Below, piece by piece: positions 4,920 to 5,764 of a stretch of 5,764 nt of DNA. A model generated the notes under the pieces. It was not told where the DNA came from, did not search any database, and saw only the letters and a list, made by a program, of their open reading frames with translations. Position 1 is the stretch's first letter, and every line of letters starts with the position of its first letter. Origin of the DNA: Abditibacteriales bacterium (GTDB lineage Bacteria; Armatimonadota; Abditibacteriia; Abditibacteriales; JANWYM01); the NCBI GenBank assembly GCA_025055355.1, contig JANWYM010000291.1, positions 1-5,764 on the forward strand, in the 5' to 3' direction. A program made the position numbers and the translations under genes.

Positions 4920-5764
4920 AAGAGAGCCATTTCTCCTGAAGGAGGCGGAAGATTGTGGGTCTTCAGAAGCCCCCTCAACCTCAATGTTAACCCAGGTGAT
5001 TGGACTATAGGCAGCCTTCTCCTCCACAGTGTAAGCCGCGATGACAGTGGCGTTAGGCAGCGTGGTATAGCGTGACCAATCTGCTCCTGTTTCAGACTTT
5101 TCAACCGTCCCATCGTCGAGTAAACGAAAGACTCCTACATGCCACCATGTTGTATCACTGTAAAAAGCCTTCTCTCGCCATGAGGCAGCAGAGATCGCAA
5201 GAACCCGCTTCGAACCAGGAGACGCAAACCACTCCCAGCTGTGACCTTCAGAGGACTCAATCGAGCCGTCTTTCAATAACCTAAACAGACGGATGTTCCA
5301 ATAGGTCGTAGAACTATAGGCAGCCTTCTCCGCGTAACTTGCTGAGGCTATTCCTATTGCTTCTTCGCCGTCTCCCTTTATGAAGACTTCCCACGGCGAA
5401 CCATCGATGCTCTCCCAAATCGTCCCGCTTTTCGTCAAAAGAAAGATATGCACTTTCACCCATGTGGTTAAACTATATGCGGCTTTCTCCATCGTGCGAC
5501 AGGCAGCGATCGAGATTGGCGTTTCGTTCTGTGGGGGGTCAAGGTAGCGAGACCATCCCGTTCCCCTATTGATTTCAATCTTATCAGGGGTCACAATCCT
5601 GAAGCGGGTCACATCTTGCCAGATAGTGTCGCTATACGCCTGCTTTGATTCCGTCGTTACTGCTGCATAGCCGACGACTTTCGGCTGAAAGGGCATAAAC
5701 CGACGCAACACGCTGAAACCGGGCGTCTTTTCTGTCGTCGTTCCAGAGGTTGTTTCTGGCGAAC
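4908..5764 (-). CDS. Unrecognised tandem-repeat protein, probably a beta-propeller; N terminus outside the window
   Basis: The frame is open from the right edge to the TGA at 4910-4908, about 284 visible residues. A GTG at 5711 and an ATG at 5696 lie in frame, but neither has a Shine-Dalgarno site and the frame continues upstream through a Thr/Ser/Pro-rich stretch (PETTSGTTTEKTPG), so the real start is probably beyond the window. I do not recognise the protein. It consists of five copies of a repeat with consensus IAA...EKAAYSxTTW..V..FRLL.DG, followed by S..G..W about 20-30 residues after the AYS core. The S..G..W turn resembles a shortened Asp-box as found in sialidase-like and Ycf48-type propellers, and 51-53 residues is the usual size of a propeller blade. 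The last copy stops after its first strand, as expected if an N-terminal strand closes the ring. Propeller fold and a binding or sensing role are inference. The gene has lower GC than its neighbours and is coupled to the PrsW protease gene. Confidence 0.75.
   Translation of the reverse strand, partial: SPETTSGTTTEKTPGFSVLRRFMPFQPKVVGYAAVTTESKQAYSDTIWQDVTRFRIVTPDKIEINRGTGWSRYLDPPQNETPISIAACRTMEKAAYSLTTWVKVHIFLLTKSGTIWESIDGSPWEVFIKGDGEEAIGIASASYAEKAAYSSTTYWNIRLFRLLKDGSIESSEGHSWEWFASPGSKRVLAISAASWREKAFYSDTTWWHVGVFRLLDDGTVEKSETGADWSRYTTLPNATVIAAYTVEEKAAYSPITWVNIEVEGASEDPQSSASFRRNGSLGGR
4977..5678 (-). repeat. Five tandem coding repeats of 153-159 bases
   Basis: The Ser codon of the AYS core occurs at 5631-5633, 5472-5474, 5313-5315, 5157-5159 and 5004-5006, so the steps are 159, 159, 156 and 153 bases (53, 53, 52 and 51 residues). 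Conservation is visible in the DNA: a 19-base block is identical at 5004-5022 and 5313-5331, with close variants at 5472-5490 and 5156-5176. Copies shorten by a residue or two toward the C terminus. All steps are multiples of three and no copy contains a stop. Confidence 0.85.

Overview
The window looks like a piece of a GC-rich bacterial chromosome. Two 60-base rows counted inside the central genes give 60-65% GC. The genes are compact, mostly have Shine-Dalgarno sites, and include a twin-arginine export signal and a type II fatty-acid synthase gene. Phylum cannot be fixed from the sequence alone. The mix of a D-aminoacylase-type amidohydrolase, a Tat-exported SMP-30/gluconolactonase protein and a G/C-rich interspersed palindrome would fit environmental lineages such as Armatimonadota, Planctomycetota or Acidobacteriota, but that is only an impression. 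No rRNA, tRNA, CRISPR array or transposase gene was seen.

Plus strand, left part (1-2130): the C-terminal two thirds of an N-acyl-D-amino-acid deacylase (the start lies before the window) is followed after 85 bases by an SMP-30/gluconolactonase-family protein. That protein probably starts at a GTG at 1051 behind a consensus Shine-Dalgarno site and carries a Tat signal. The two may be co-transcribed.

Gap (2131-2559): 429 bases without a convincing gene. It holds a GC-rich dyad just after the SMP-30 gene, a near-consensus sigma-70-type promoter (2246-2275), a 162-base palindromic interspersed element with 45-base arms (2308-2469), and a consensus Shine-Dalgarno sequence (2491-2497) that does not serve the next annotated gene in an obvious way. 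All of this lies in the presumed leader of fabF.

Plus strand, centre (2560-3813): a complete fabF, beta-ketoacyl-ACP synthase II, with all catalytic residues. Its 3' end faces the minus-strand pair across only 9 bases.

Minus strand, right part (5764-3823): a two-gene unit. The promoter-proximal gene, cut by the window edge, encodes a protein built from five copies of a 51-53 residue repeat of a kind I cannot name; it resembles blades of a beta-propeller with degenerate Asp-box turns. Its stop codon overlaps by one base (TGATG) the start of a PrsW-family intramembrane protease that has three regularly spaced zinc ribbons at its N terminus. The repeat gene is clearly poorer in GC (two counted rows both 28/60). 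This coupled pair is the most interesting part of the window: a candidate repeat-domain sensor or substrate made together with a zinc-ribbon membrane protease.
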